NCBI GenBank assembly: GCA_027625915.1
Contig: JANTQA010000012.1
Location: 15,276,501 to 15,340,500 of the forward strand
DNA: 64,000 nt
Source of the DNA: Anaeramoeba flamelloides
Lineage: Eukaryota; Metamonada; Anaeramoebidae
Direction: 5' to 3'
Made by a program: the position numbers and the translations under genes. Shown one piece after another: positions 11,301 to 22,720 of the stretch (positions are counted from its first letter, which is position 1; each line of letters starts with the position of its first letter). Below the pieces are notes generated by a model, which saw only the letters and a program-made list of their open reading frames with translations, ran no database searches and was not told where the DNA came from.

Positions 11301-12579
11301 TGAATTGCCTGATGAATTACCTGAAGAATTACCAGACGAATTACCCGAAGAATTACCAGAAGAATTATCTGGCGAATTGCCAGAAGAATTGCCCAATGAA
11401 TTACCCGAAGAATTGCCAGAAGAATTACCCGAAGAATTACCTGAAGAATTACCTGAAGAATTGCCAAAAATAGAACCAAAAGAAGAACCAAAGAAAGAAC
11501 CAAAGAAAGAATTACCCAAAGAACCCAAGAAAGAATTACCAAAAGAAGAACCAAAAGAACTACCAAAAGAAATACCAAAAGAAGAACCAAAGAAAGAACT
11601 ACCAAAAGAACTACCAAAAGAACTACCAAAAGAATTGCCAAAAGAACCCAAGAAAGAATTACCCAAAGAACCAAAAAAAGAATTGCCCAAAGAACCAAAA
11701 AAAGAACTACCCAAAGAACCAAAGAAAGAACTACCCAAAGAACTACCCGAAGAATTGCACAAAGAACCCAAGAAAGAATTACCCAAAGCGCCAAAAAAAA
11801 CAATTACCCAAAGAAACCAAAAAAGAACAAAAAACAATTGAAAAAACAATTGAAAAATTCAAAGCAAAATATGTATTTGATGCAGAAAATGAGAAAGAAT
11901 TAGACTTAAAAGTTGGTGATGAAGGAGAAATATTCGAAGTTGTTGATGAAAATTGGTTATTTGGAAAAATTGATAACACATTGAAAGAAGGATATTTCCC
12001 AAAAGATTTTGTAAATATTTTCAAAGCAACAATCAAATTAGTTGATACTGTTGATAAACCCAAGGATTTACCAATCGAAACAACTGAAAAAACCAAAAAA
12101 AACGAAACTGAAAAAGAACCTAAATCTCAGCCAATCAAAAAAAATTGAACAACAAGAACCACCAAAAAAAAAAAGAAGAAAAAATAATTCAACCACCAAA
12201 AAAACAAGAACAATCAAACAAAAATAAAAATGAAAAAGAAAAAGAAAAAAAAAAAAAAAATGTAAATGAAAAGGAAAAGGAAATAACAATAATAAATATA
12301 AAAAAGCAACTAGAACAAAACAATGAAATTAAATTAAATGGGCCAAATGTTTCAATTGGCTGCTCATCTGTAAAAGTTGTAATTAACAATGGAAATTTTG
12401 AATGGATACAACAACTTCCGAAAGGAATAAAAGAAATCAATTTTGAAACACAAAATTCAACAAAAAAAGAAGAATTCAACGAGAAATCACTTACAATTGT
12501 TTTAGATTCAAAAACTGGAATTCTGAATTCTATTATGAAAGGTGAAAAAAAAGTACCATATCGAGTTGAATTTAAATAA
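5340..12579 (+). CDS. Two-SH3-domain protein with RG-rich and ELPEE/KEPKKELP repeats (left copy)
   Basis: Four exons by frame and GT–AG sites: 5340-5499, 6010-6207, 9981-10640 and 11131-12579. Exon 1 starts at the Met just before an SH3 domain (ETLYAYNGEDE ... EWWAGF ... GYFP). Exon 2 is Gly-rich and has SNELSAILNRRKKK, resembling the F-actin-binding motif of Ena/VASP proteins (weak match). Exon 3 opens KTPPWMKERMMGR, then runs of RGTG and TRGG. Exon 4 has ELP(D/E)E repeats, KEPKKELP repeats, a second SH3 (FKAKYVFDAENEKEL ... GYFPKDFV) and an unrecognised C-terminal domain of about 90 residues. An AATAAA lies 11 bases after the stop. A T-rich acceptor at 5975 would hit a stop at once; CAG at 6009 keeps frame. 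Exon 4 carries extra homopolymer bases relative to the right copy and shifts frame several times here. Inferred role: cytoskeletal or signalling adaptor. Confidence 0.72.
6600..7803. mobile_element. 1.2 kb TTAA-flanked transposon-like element, copy L1
   Basis: Flanked by TTAA on both sides (6596-6599 and 7804-7807). Ends read inward GGGGGTAAGTACATTTTTC and GGAAGTAAGTACATTTTTCC, an imperfect terminal inverted repeat of about 20 bp; both ends also carry a GAGTGCCA motif a little further in. TTAA target choice is typical of the piggyBac superfamily, but those termini start CCC, so assignment is open. No transposase: the best open stretch (71 codons, 7530-7745) matches nothing I know. It lies in intron 2 of the SH3 gene; a second copy follows 0.84 kb downstream in the same orientation. 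Confidence 0.82.
7808..8637. other. Intronic spacer between the two 1.2 kb elements
   Basis: AT-rich, no ORF, no recognisable motif. It belongs to intron 2 of the SH3 gene. The same stretch lies between the elements of the right arm, so its arrangement predates the inverted duplication. Confidence 0.5.
8642..9846. mobile_element. 1.2 kb TTAA-flanked transposon-like element, copy L2
   Basis: Same family and orientation as copy L1 and very similar along its full length. TTAA at 8638-8641 and 9847-9850; ends read inward GGGGGTAAGTACATTTTTC and GGATGTAAGTACATTTTCCC. Its own TTAA flanks argue for a separate insertion rather than tandem duplication of one insertion. It has no transposase. The exon 3 acceptor of the SH3 gene is only 134 bases downstream, after an AT dinucleotide tract at about 9899-9936. 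Confidence 0.82.
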
Positions 12580-12833
12580 TATTTCAAAAAATAAACCAAA
12601 AAACAAATTATATTCAAAACTCAAGATATATATATATATAGATATATAAATATAAAAAAAAAAAAAAAAAAAAAAAATATTGAGTTAATTATCTTGAGAA
12701 AATAAATTAAGAAAATATTCAATTCAATATTTATTATTTTTAAATTTCTTTTTGGTTAATAATTGAATTTATCTTATATTTTATTTTATTTATTCACAAT
12801 AATATGGTTTAGATTTTTTCTTAATATTTTTTT

Positions 12834-15384
12834 ACAAATAAATTAACTTTTATACCATTTTAATCATTTTTTTTACACAATTTTATTCAACAATATAAAA
12901 GAAATTTTAAATGTATACAAAAAAATAATTTTTTTTTAAAAATAATAATTATTTTTTTCTTTTATCAATTACTTCAATAATTATTCATTTTTACAATTAT
13001 AATTACTGTTTAACTATTTTTTTTTTTTTGGAAACAGTTAATAAAGAGCCAATAAAAATATGATAAAAACATTAGAAAATTAAAAAAAAATTGAAAAAAA
13101 CTTTCTCTCTTCTTGAGAACTGATAATTGATCAGTCGTAAAGAGTCTAACTAAACAATACGAAGGTCGAGGGATCAATTTCTTGTTATGGTATTATTTTT
13201 CACGAATTATCATTTCTCAAAAAGTTATAAAAACCATCAAGGTGTAATTTTAATTAAAAATTAGGAATATCCTTTATCAGTAATAAACCTTTGAAGAAAC
13301 TGTCTGACAGATAAAAAGGCTTTTTAATTATTTGATAAAAAGTGAACACTAATAAGAATAGGAAAAAAATCAATAAAAATTTATGATGACTGTATGATTT
13401 TTCATATTATTGGCGAGATTAACTCTCTCATTAGGTTCCAAAATGCATCTTTTTCAAATTTAAGATTCAGGAACTAAATGTAGAGTACTTTAGAGTGATA
13501 CAATCTATTTAGGTTTTTTATTTTTCATTTTAAAAAAATGAACAGCAAAGATGGTTTTATTTTTAAGTTTTTAATCAATAAAACCGAAAGAAATAACTAA
13601 ACTTTTGGTACAATATTCTAATCCAAAAACGAATATCAGGAAATAAATTAAAAATAATATTCGTGTATTCTTTAGATAAACAAACATTATCTTCATAGCG
13701 GCCCCCGTCTCCATTTATAATATTTCTCTCTCTTATATTTTAGGTTACTCGTTGAAAAATAAATTAACGAATCTCAATTCTTCAGAAATTTATTAAAATA
13801 ACTCTGTTCGTTCTGTTAAACAGGTTATAAAAATCAAAAAATATCTATTTTTTTTTCTAAAATAGCTACTTTTTTTTCCAAAAAAGCTACATCCTAAAAT
13901 ATAAGAGAAATCTAAAATAATAATAATTAAATAGTAAAATGTTTTTTAAATTTTTGCTATCAAAAAAGAAATTTGAGAAATGAAGGTTCCAATACCAAAA
14001 TTTTCAAAAAAATAGAGACAATTGTTTAGTAATATTGTCACCATTAAAATCAAAAAACATTATAAATTTGTAAAATTGAAAATATTTAAAAACAAATTCA
14101 ATTAATAATTTAATAATTTCCTTCTAGAACAAAACAGCCAACCTTGAAAATTCATTTAAATATCGGTATTCTGTTGAATAACAAATTAGATATTATTTTG
14201 AAAAAAGAAGAAAAAATTACAGTCAATTATAGATTTAAGACACAAACTTTCAACGAAATTTTAGGTATAAAAAAATTTCAATTATTAAATCACATACCAG
14301 GAATTTTTTTTTATACAAATTATTTTACGAAAATCTGCATTTTGTATCTTAATTTTAATTTTTTTTTGTATCTTAAATTTCTTTGAAGGTTTGTGTCTTA
14401 AAACTGGAAATACCCATAGTCACTAGGAACAAAATTTGAAACACAAAATTTCTTTTCTTGGCTTGAAAAGAAAAAAAATTTTTGATAATTATAGATCGTA
14501 AGAACTTATATATTTCAATTGGTTTGTTCGATTCAACAATAGATTATTTTCAATGTCTAGTACTTGGAATTTATTATAGTTCTAAAAGATAATCATTTAT
14601 TTGCAAAAATTTTCAAAATTCATGTTTATTGAAATAATTTTAAAACTATCAAAACCCGATAACTTTACAAGTTGAAATATTGTTTATAGCTTTTTCAAAA
14701 AAGTCTGTAATTATAGTTTTATAAGTAGGGCTTAAAACTGTCTAATTCGTTTGTTTTAATCAGTTCAGTAAACGTCTAATAAAACTTTTGTTACACACTT
14801 TTCTAAAATAGCTTGATCTATTTTTCAAAATTTTTTTATTTAGAATTACTTATGATAGGGTAAGTACTATTTTCATACCCTAAAAAGAGCTAATATAAAC
14901 TCAATTAATAATGGATATATTAGAGCAATTCACACCAAATTTAATTCTAGAAAAATTCAATCCCTGTATTTTTTTTGTTTCATTTTTAGACTGTTTTTTT
15001 TGAAATCTATGTTAAACTCTGAGCCAAAATTATTATTATATTCAATCTGATGAGATTCTATTAAAATACCTATTCTTAAATAAACTTTTTTTATGACACT
15101 TTACACAGGATAAAACAGAAGCAGTTTCTTCTCAAAATTTAATTTTTATAAAAAAAAAAACTCTAAAAATCGACAAATGCTGTTAAAACTTTTGTTCTAG
15201 TACCAAAATTGAAAAGCTACAAAAAAGTAAAAATATGAATTAAATTAATTTATTTCTTAATTTTTCAGAAAATAATGGTAATACAAGTTAATAAAAAATA
15301 TTAATGTATATGGTTAGTAACATAAAAACAGTTTGAGTGAGAGGTGTTCTGATCTCAAACAACATTTGAAAAAACAATAGAAAT
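12834..15384. other. Left part of the spacer between inverted arms, no gene seen
   Basis: Non-coding AT-rich DNA apart from an eroded foldback MITE at 14220-14415. A short palindrome at about 14856-14882 (AGGGTAAGTAC ... ATACCCT) resembles a terminus of the 1.2 kb TTAA elements. A GC-richer patch (gcggcccccgtctcc) sits at about 13699-13713, without recognisable function. The last 80 bases are 3' flank of the minus-strand beta-propeller gene. Confidence 0.5.
14220..14415. mobile_element. Tc1/mariner-like foldback MITE, copy 2 (eroded)
   Basis: Starts TA-CAGTCAATTATAG and keeps the inner motifs CACAAACTTTCAACGAAATT and, on the other arm, GAAGGTTTGTGTCTTAAAAC, but many GGCACA motifs have changed to GACACA or GTATAA and the right terminus is scarcely recognisable. 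It is therefore older than copies 1, 3 and 4. The right end is approximate. Confidence 0.7.
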
Positions 15385-16539
15385 TTATTCCAATAATCTA
15401 AATCGGATAGCAAATGGAGCAAAAACTGATCCTACAATATATTCGTCGTGATCAAGTTTATGGACCGAAGCAGCGAGCATAAATTTGCCAGTGTTATCGA
15501 AGATAGTTCTTTGAATTGCACCAGTGGATTCATCTAATTCAAGAATTACACCAACTGGGACGATCCAGCTTTGGAAGATTGGGAGATGAACAGCTGGGGA
15601 TGTCGAGATAAAATCAGCCATCGCTACACTGTCTTTTAAGAGATCGTCTAGTGCTTCTTGTCTCCAATATCCTGGAACAAGAAGCGTACCAGTGTTGGCA
15701 CACTCGAACCAACAGCAGTCTTCTTTTTCAAGGTAGATGTTATCTGTAAGGACAGGGAGGTCGCTTGCAAGATAACCCTCTTCCATGGTCATGGTAGCTA
15801 TGTTGAATTTCCTAATACGTGCGGCAGTTGTTTCTGAAATGTAAATATATTTCCCGTCATTTGAAAGTGCCATTCCGTTCGCAAAATAGAGGTCGTTTGC
15901 GAGTACACTTGTTTGTCCAGTTAATATGTTATAGACATTCAAAGAGCCTGCTGGTGACTCCAGATCCATAACAACATAGGGTACCTCGTTTCTTTGCTTG
16001 TGTGTATGGGAATCTGTGTAGAAAACATATGGCCCATATGGGAGGATATCATTGATGAATGATCCTTTTTTTGAAACCAATTTGGTCAATTTTGGTCCTA
16101 ATCCTCGGAACTTGTATTTATAGACACCAAAATAAGCATTCGCAATGAAGACTCTTCCGAGACTTAACGAAGAGAATTTGATACCTAAGACACGTCCACA
16201 TTCTGGCTCCTTGGCAAGGTCATCTCCGTTACAGTATTCACGTACGTCCGCGTCGTTCCATTCTTCGAAATAGTCTGGGTTGAAATCTTTTGGTGTCAGT
16301 AACTCCAGGGATTCGCCAGTTAAGATGTCCACTTTATAAACATAACCGTCGTTACCACCAGTTAAGAAAAATGTGCCCGTTGAGTCCACTGCCACCTCTT
16401 CAGGATAAGGTAAATTATAGACTTGGAGAACTTCAATGTTTGATGGTGCTGCAGGCATGGCTGGTGTTGGCCCAAGAGCAATATCACTACAAATACTAAA
16501 AGCAAAAAGAGCCACAAATAAAAGAAGGAGTTTCATCAT
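15385..16539 (-). CDS. Secreted APMAP / strictosidine-synthase-like beta-propeller protein
   Basis: Intronless ORF of 384 residues ending in TAA. It starts MMKLLLLFVALFAFSIC, a clear signal peptide with likely cleavage near residue 18, so the product is secreted or lumenal. Family signs: PYPEEVAVDSTGTFFLTGG (41-62 region), ECGRVLGIKF (113-122), IANAYFGVYK (132-141), FANGMALSNDGKYIYISETT (219-238) followed by ARIRKFNI, and LTDNIY (264-269), all as in the six-bladed propellers of the APMAP/strictosidine synthase-like family (SMP-30-like fold). Family members include lactonases and arylesterases as well as enzymes of unknown substrate, so activity cannot be called. The gene is visibly GC-richer than its surroundings and is the only clear gene between the inverted arms. 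AATAAA overlaps the stop codon. Confidence 0.9.
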   Translation of the reverse strand: MMKLLLLFVALFAFSICSDIALGPTPAMPAAPSNIEVLQVYNLPYPEEVAVDSTGTFFLTGGNDGYVYKVDILTGESLELLTPKDFNPDYFEEWNDADVREYCNGDDLAKEPECGRVLGIKFSSLSLGRVFIANAYFGVYKYKFRGLGPKLTKLVSKKGSFINDILPYGPYVFYTDSHTHKQRNEVPYVVMDLESPAGSLNVYNILTGQTSVLANDLYFANGMALSNDGKYIYISETTAARIRKFNIATMTMEEGYLASDLPVLTDNIYLEKEDCCWFECANTGTLLVPGYWRQEALDDLLKDSVAMADFISTSPAVHLPIFQSWIVPVGVILELDESTGAIQRTIFDNTGKFMLAASVHKLDHDEYIVGSVFAPFAIRFRLLE

Positions 16540-19500
16540 TAAGAAAGAAAAGTTTTAATGTAATCAAAATTTTAACAAATTGAAAATTAAATGAATAAAT
16601 TCATTTGTAATTTTATTTTAAGAGATCTGTTTTTTTTTTCCAGAATATCTTTTGTAACCCTGATAATAAAGAGAGAGTTCACTCACAATTATTTTTGTTA
16701 ATTTTTAATAATTTAAAATTTCTATTGATAAAGAAGGTTGCAGAAATCGTGGGGTTCACTGGTTCTATTCTATTTTGAAAAGTTCCTATTAGGTTTTATG
16801 AAGAATACTTGATATTATTATCAGAATATGCGATCAAATAAAAAACAAAAAAGCTGGCAAAAAAAATTACAAAGTTTGTTCTTTTAAAAAGGTGGTTTGT
16901 GTCTTGAATATGGTGCTCATATTGTTTTTAAAAGTAAAAATGTAAAAAATTTTATCAAAATCGAAAGTTTTTTTGATGATAAATGCTTTTGTTTTGAGGA
17001 AGTGGATAGTAATCTGGAAATTGTGTCTTGTTGTGCAGAATTGATATAATTAGAAATTCTTAAAGTATTTTTTACAAAAACATTCTACAAAAGAGTTTTA
17101 GCCCTTTAGAATTTGAAAGAATCAAGAAAGTATATTGTTTGACAATTTTGGAAAACGGATTCTAAAAAACACTGCCTAACAACTTTAATTCAATTTTTCA
17201 TTCATTACGTATCATGTTGAATAAATACTTATACCTTTGATTTAAATTAAATTTTTAACTTTTATTTTTGTATGTATTTTCTAAATATTGTTCTAAAATC
17301 TTGAATAAATAATCAAAGTTCAGATTCTAAATATCATTTACTGTTGTTGCTCTGTTTCAAAAATTGACCAAAAGTTTATTTTCTTGTTTCTTCCGAAAAA
17401 ACTGGACAATAAATGAAATTCTAAAAATTTGATCAGAAAGGATTCTAACCAAAAAATCAAAAAAAAGGAATAATAAAGCATGCTCATCTGATAAATTTTC
17501 TTTAAAAATATAAAAATACTGTAAAAAGTCATATTTCTCAAATATCTAATACAATTTTCGGGTTGATAAACTTATATTTGCCAAATAAATGCGACAAAAA
17601 TTACTCGACATTTCATTTTCAAGATTCTTTTTCAAATAGAGATTGGAAACTACAACTCACCACTAAGGTAACTCTATTATACAAAAGAAAAAACAAGGGT
17701 AATGAATGGAAATTGTTGATTAATTTAATAGGCAAATATCAGTAGATCAAATTTTCTTTTGTAGATTTAGTTCCAGTGAAAATTGAGAAAATTTAGTTTT
17801 TAATATCGGATCTTTCACAAAAAAATTCTAATTACTGATTTAGAATTGGAGAAAATAAAGGATGACAATTGTTAGGAGATGCAATTTTCAAATTCATTGT
17901 CTGATTGTTATTGAAAAGTTACTCAATTTAAAAGATCCAGTCCAAAAAAGGGATATTTTAAATTAAATTCAAAAGTTATTGAATTATTTTAAAGTTAAAA
18001 CGATAAATTTAGATCTGGAAAAAATGTATTTTTCTCAAAATGGTCAAAGTATTTTAGTTGGGGAATCTTTATTCTTAATTTAAATAACGCAAAAATTTGT
18101 TTTCTGTGAATTTTTTAAAAATTATTTAAATTTCAACAAGTTACTTGAAAAGGAAACAATTTTTGGAAAAGAGAAAAAGCAGAGTTTGGATCAAGGGGCA
18201 TCTAAACCAGAACTTTTTGTGGTTATCTTGATTAAAGATCACTTTCTCAAAACTTTTTTTTAAATGATAAAGTAAATATGAACAATTCTGAAAATGGAAA
18301 TGTACTATCCAACTCAGTGATTCAATTCAATTTGTCAATCAATTTGTAATTTTGATTTTAAATATTTTTGATAAAATGACATTTATTTAACTCGAACTAA
18401 AAATAAATAAAACCCATTCACGAGACCTTAAATTGAAGAACAATCGATATTGATCAGATCTAAATGTTTTAAAAATAAAAAAATTCTACTAAATTTTAAA
18501 TTGTTAGAAAATTCTCTCTTAGACCATAAAATGATAATCAGTAATATCATAAGAAATAATGATTTAAATTTTAAAAAGTCTATTAAAATTTCGAATTGTC
18601 AATTTAGCAAAATGAAGGTACTGACGATTTCAAAAAAAAGTGTTAAAATTTTTATACAAATGTTGTTACTTATTAGAAAAGTATTTGGAAAAATGAGTAA
18701 ATTCATCCTAATTTCAAAAAGATCAAAAGAATTCAATTGAGGACTGAAACTTTTTTCAAGTATAGTATCCAACTTCTATTTTCCTTTTTTCAAGATACTC
18801 AAAGTAGATGGTCTTCAAAATCAAATAATTCTTGATTTTTATTCTGAAAGAGTGGATAAGTCGAGTACAAAGCACTTTTAAAGTACAAAATAATATTCTT
18901 GTAAATTACAACTTTGAGAGCTAATAGTTTGTATTTAATCTGAATGATTCTGTTGGTTCTTATGATAAATTCTCTTTACATTCAGATAAATTCAAAGAAA
19001 TATTGGAAACTTTTTGATAATTTACTTTTTTTTATATTTGTTTATCTTTCATTTGATTCAAGAACTCTATTGTTTTAAATGTAAAGAACATTTTTAAACT
19101 TTTTATAATTTTCCAAATATACTCTGTCAAGAACTTTTTGGAAAGTAGAGTTTTTTGATTAATAAAAAGGTATAGTAAAATTAACCAATTATTGAACCTA
19201 AATCAATTTTTTTGAAAATTCATTGAGAATGTACCAATTTTGAAAAAATTTTATATTTGGTTTTATTAGAATAGATACTTTGACAATTCTCAAACTAAAA
19301 AGACCAGATCTATTGTTGGTTCGAAATATTAAATAAAGGGATATTTTTGTAAAAATTATCAAAGTAATCAATCTCGTAAAACATGCTATAATTTTTATTC
19401 TTAGATCTCTGAAATACTTCTTTTAGACCAAATCAACCTCCTTTCTGTAGAAATTTATTTGTCAAATTTTTTGTCAATTTTATTTTTCAAAATTTATTTG

Positions 19501-22466
19501 TCAAATTAAAAACTTTTTAAAAATCAAAAATAATTTTTGACAATGAAAAAAATTAACAGAAAATAAGATATGTAAAGCTAGACAAAAAATATAATCTCAC
19601 AAACTCAACCATATAAACAATAAGTATAACAGGACAGATATCTCAAATATTACTTTAGTTTTGGAATATTCAAAAAATAGAGAAATTATTCCAAATGAAG
19701 AATCACTGAAAATTGAAAATGATAGAATAACTTTGTTTGGCATAAAAAACAGTTACCTACTATCCAGATCAATTCACTAAAGATAAGAAACTCACCCAAA
19801 CATTTATTTCTTAATAAAAAATAACAAATAGTTTCTCGAAACAGGAAAAAAGGAATTGAAAATGTTCATTAAGACAAATACAGTTAAATAAAAAAAGCTG
19901 TAAATTTTATTGCAAATTCTTCAAAAAAAAATTTTATTATAAGAAATGGAAAAATAAGACCAAAAATATGAGTACAAAAAAACTAAAGTGAGTTTGAAAG
20001 CTATTTTCCAATTGAAATTAATCTTTTAAAAAGTTTGATTCATTTTGATCATGTTTTCGCTTTTTTCTAAAATCCAAAATATTTTGGAATTATTTTCAAA
20101 AAATAGTATAGTGTTTTGAAGAAGATATAAAAACTTAATATTTGTCTTTTAAGGAAGTCTACAAAAATATACTTTAAAAATAAAAACCATTAAGTGTCCA
20201 AAAAAACCCAGTATAAAAATTTACCTAATTTCAAAAGAATTACAATAATTATTTTCAACTTGAAAAAAAATATAATTTTTTGATTTAAAGAATCGTATGA
20301 ACCAATTTTTTATTTTTGTCGAGTAAAAAATATCTGTGAAAAACAACAAAGCATTAAATTAAAAAAATTCACCACAAATTGTTTTTTAAAACTTATGAGA
20401 TTTCAACTTATAACCCAAAAAATACTTTTTACTTTGATTATTTCCAATCAAAATTAATAAGTAATTCTTAATTTTTCCATGACTTATTAATCACAAAGAT
20501 TTAAAAGTATTAATATTCAGTTCCACTTTTAAGGCACAAACTTTCAACGAAATTTAAGGCACACAAAAAATCTCAAATCAAGGCACAAAATTCAGATTCT
20601 AGTAAAATAAATTGTAAAAAAAAAATTCCAAATTTTGTGCCTTAATTTGAGATTTTTTTGTGCCTTAAATTTCGTTGAAAGTTTGTGCCTTAAAAGTGGA
20701 ACTGACTGTAGACTTTATTAAAATTTTCCCCAATTATTTAAAGATTTTTAATCAAATAAAATGAATTCTTTGAAAAAAAATTTAAATAAAAAAATAATAG
20801 ATATTCTCAAAAAAAGTATGTTTAATAATGACAATTCTTTGTTTTACAATTTGAAAATAAAAAAAAAAATATTACTTAATCCGATAAATTTCAAGAAATT
20901 TAATAATTATTGAAAATAAAATAAATAATAATTTTTTTTCGGATCTTCATGGATTCAGTATTTATGTTTAAATATTTGATTTATTTTACTTGTATTTTTA
21001 AAATTAAAGAAAAGTTTCAATGTTATTGGTTGAAACATACACTCAAGAAATTACAAAAAGTTAGTTTTTCATAAAAATAACAATTTTTAGGCAAATTTTA
21101 TTCTTTTTTTTTTGTTTTAATCCAAAAATTTATATTAAAATTATCTGATTGTTTAACTTAAAAATGAATTGTAAAAAATGAATGTTTTGTAAAATGTTAA
21201 TTCATCTCATACTAAAATTTAAAAATGTTTTTTTTTTTTTTCTAGTTTGATACCCCCCTTGTAAAAATATTTACCTTATGACCTTGGGTAAAATAAATAA
21301 GAGTTTCTAACCCCTTAAAATTGTTTGTTATTTTTTTTAAAATTTATTTGTCGAACTATAAATTTATTAATGAATTTTCCATTTTTAATTGTAAATCTCA
21401 ATAGATCCTTCAAACTTTAATTTTAAAAAAAAAATAATTATAAATACTAAGTTAAAGGATTAAATTTTTAAAATAAATTGATAAAAAATACAAACTACAA
21501 TAGTGTACATATTTATTTAAAAATACTGCTTAAAAGAAACAAGGGTATTTATGAGTGATAACACTTCAATTTCAATAAGTATTATTTTTCCAATAAAGTA
21601 TTGAGTTTTATAGCAATATTTATAAATTATCTTGATGGAATTAATATTTAGTAAATCTAAGCAAGATGTTATTATTTTCCTTAAAAGGTTCCACCCCTTA
21701 TTTGAACTTTTTTTCACTTTTTCAAATTTGGGTGAATTTGATCATTTTTATCAATGTTTTCAATTAATGATTAACTTTTGACATTAAAAAAAATTACATT
21801 TTTTTGTCTGTCTCTAATTTTTTTTTTCTCAAAAGTTAAAAAGTATTTTTAAAAAATTAATTTAAAAATTTATCTCTAAAACAATTTAAAAAAATGTTAT
21901 TTTGATCTGATTCATAAAGAAAATAAAATTAATCTAAAGATTGATCGACTAATGAAAAATATTTTATTTATTCAAATATTAATCATCTGTCAAAAAATCA
22001 ATAAAAATAAATATGGAATTAAATTATGAAAGAAATAAACTTTGAATTTTTTGAAAATAAAAATTTTGGGAAAAAAACAATTTAACGGCATAAAAAAGAA
22101 ATTAAAAAGATTTTAAATAATAAAAAAGATGATCAAAGAAAAATTTGGTTATAAAAAATATTAATATAGAAAATTTTCTTAAAAATAAAAATATTATTAA
22201 ATATAATTCACAAAGAAGTTTCATTAATATTTATTGTCCATCTTATAATAATAAAAATATATGGGATTTTTAAAAAAATATCTAAAATAAAATTTAGGAA
22301 TTAGAGAAAAGAAAGAGGTATTAACCCCCCTCCCCTTAAAGTACAACACATAAAAATAATAATAATAATAATAATGATGATAATAATAATAAATTAAATA
22401 TATAGTTTAACTTCAATAAAAATGAATTCATTATTACAAAAATTGAAAAAAAGTATATTTATTTTT
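16540..22466. other. Right part of the spacer between inverted arms, no intact gene
   Basis: Almost 6 kb of AT-rich DNA. Possible LINE debris: a 96-codon open stretch at 18450-18740 contains LLDHKMIISNI, reminiscent of the SDH motif region of APE endonucleases, and about 22190-22280 can read SFINIYCPSYNNKNIWDF, similar to the VYCPS region. Both are weak. A foldback MITE lies at 20516-20708 and a triplet tract of AAT at about 22357-22393. I see nothing else supportable. Confidence 0.45.
20516..20708. mobile_element. Tc1/mariner-like foldback MITE, copy 3
   Basis: Well preserved palindrome of about 193 bp. The right terminus reads GGAACTGACTG followed by TA; the left terminus is slightly damaged (TATTCAGTTCCAC where CAGTCAGTTCCAC is expected). 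The inner TTAAGGCACAAA repeats are intact in both arms. It is non-coding and sits in otherwise empty spacer DNA. Confidence 0.85.
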
Positions 22467-22720
22467 AAAAAATATTAAGAAAAAATCTAAACCATATTAT
22501 TGTGAATAAATAAAATAAAATATAAGATAAATTCAATTATTAACCAAAAAGAAATTTAAAAATAATAAATATTGAATTGAATATTTTCTTAATTTATTTT
22601 CTCAAGATAATTAACTCAATATTTTTTTTTTTTTTTTTTTTTTGATATTTATATATCTATATATATATATATCTTGAGTTTTGAATATAATTTGTTTTTT
22701 TGGTTTATTTTTTTGAAATA

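Larger units (their letters stand above)
4464..12833 (+). repeat. Left arm of giant inverted duplication
   Basis: This 8.37 kb stretch reappears, reverse-complemented and nearly identical, at 22467-30805. Outer ends pair 4464 with 30805; inner ends pair about 12833 with 22467. The arm holds a whole SH3 gene and two 1.2 kb transposon-like elements in its intron. Most differences from the other arm are single-base length changes in A or T runs plus scattered substitutions, so the duplication is recent or kept alike by gene conversion. The outer boundary falls at the A-rich tail of the LINE. Confidence 0.93.

Noticed and set aside
13120-13195. tRNA-like stretch with GGTCGAGGGATCAA
   Set aside because: No acceptor stem, anticodon arm or internal promoter boxes can be formed; a chance match.
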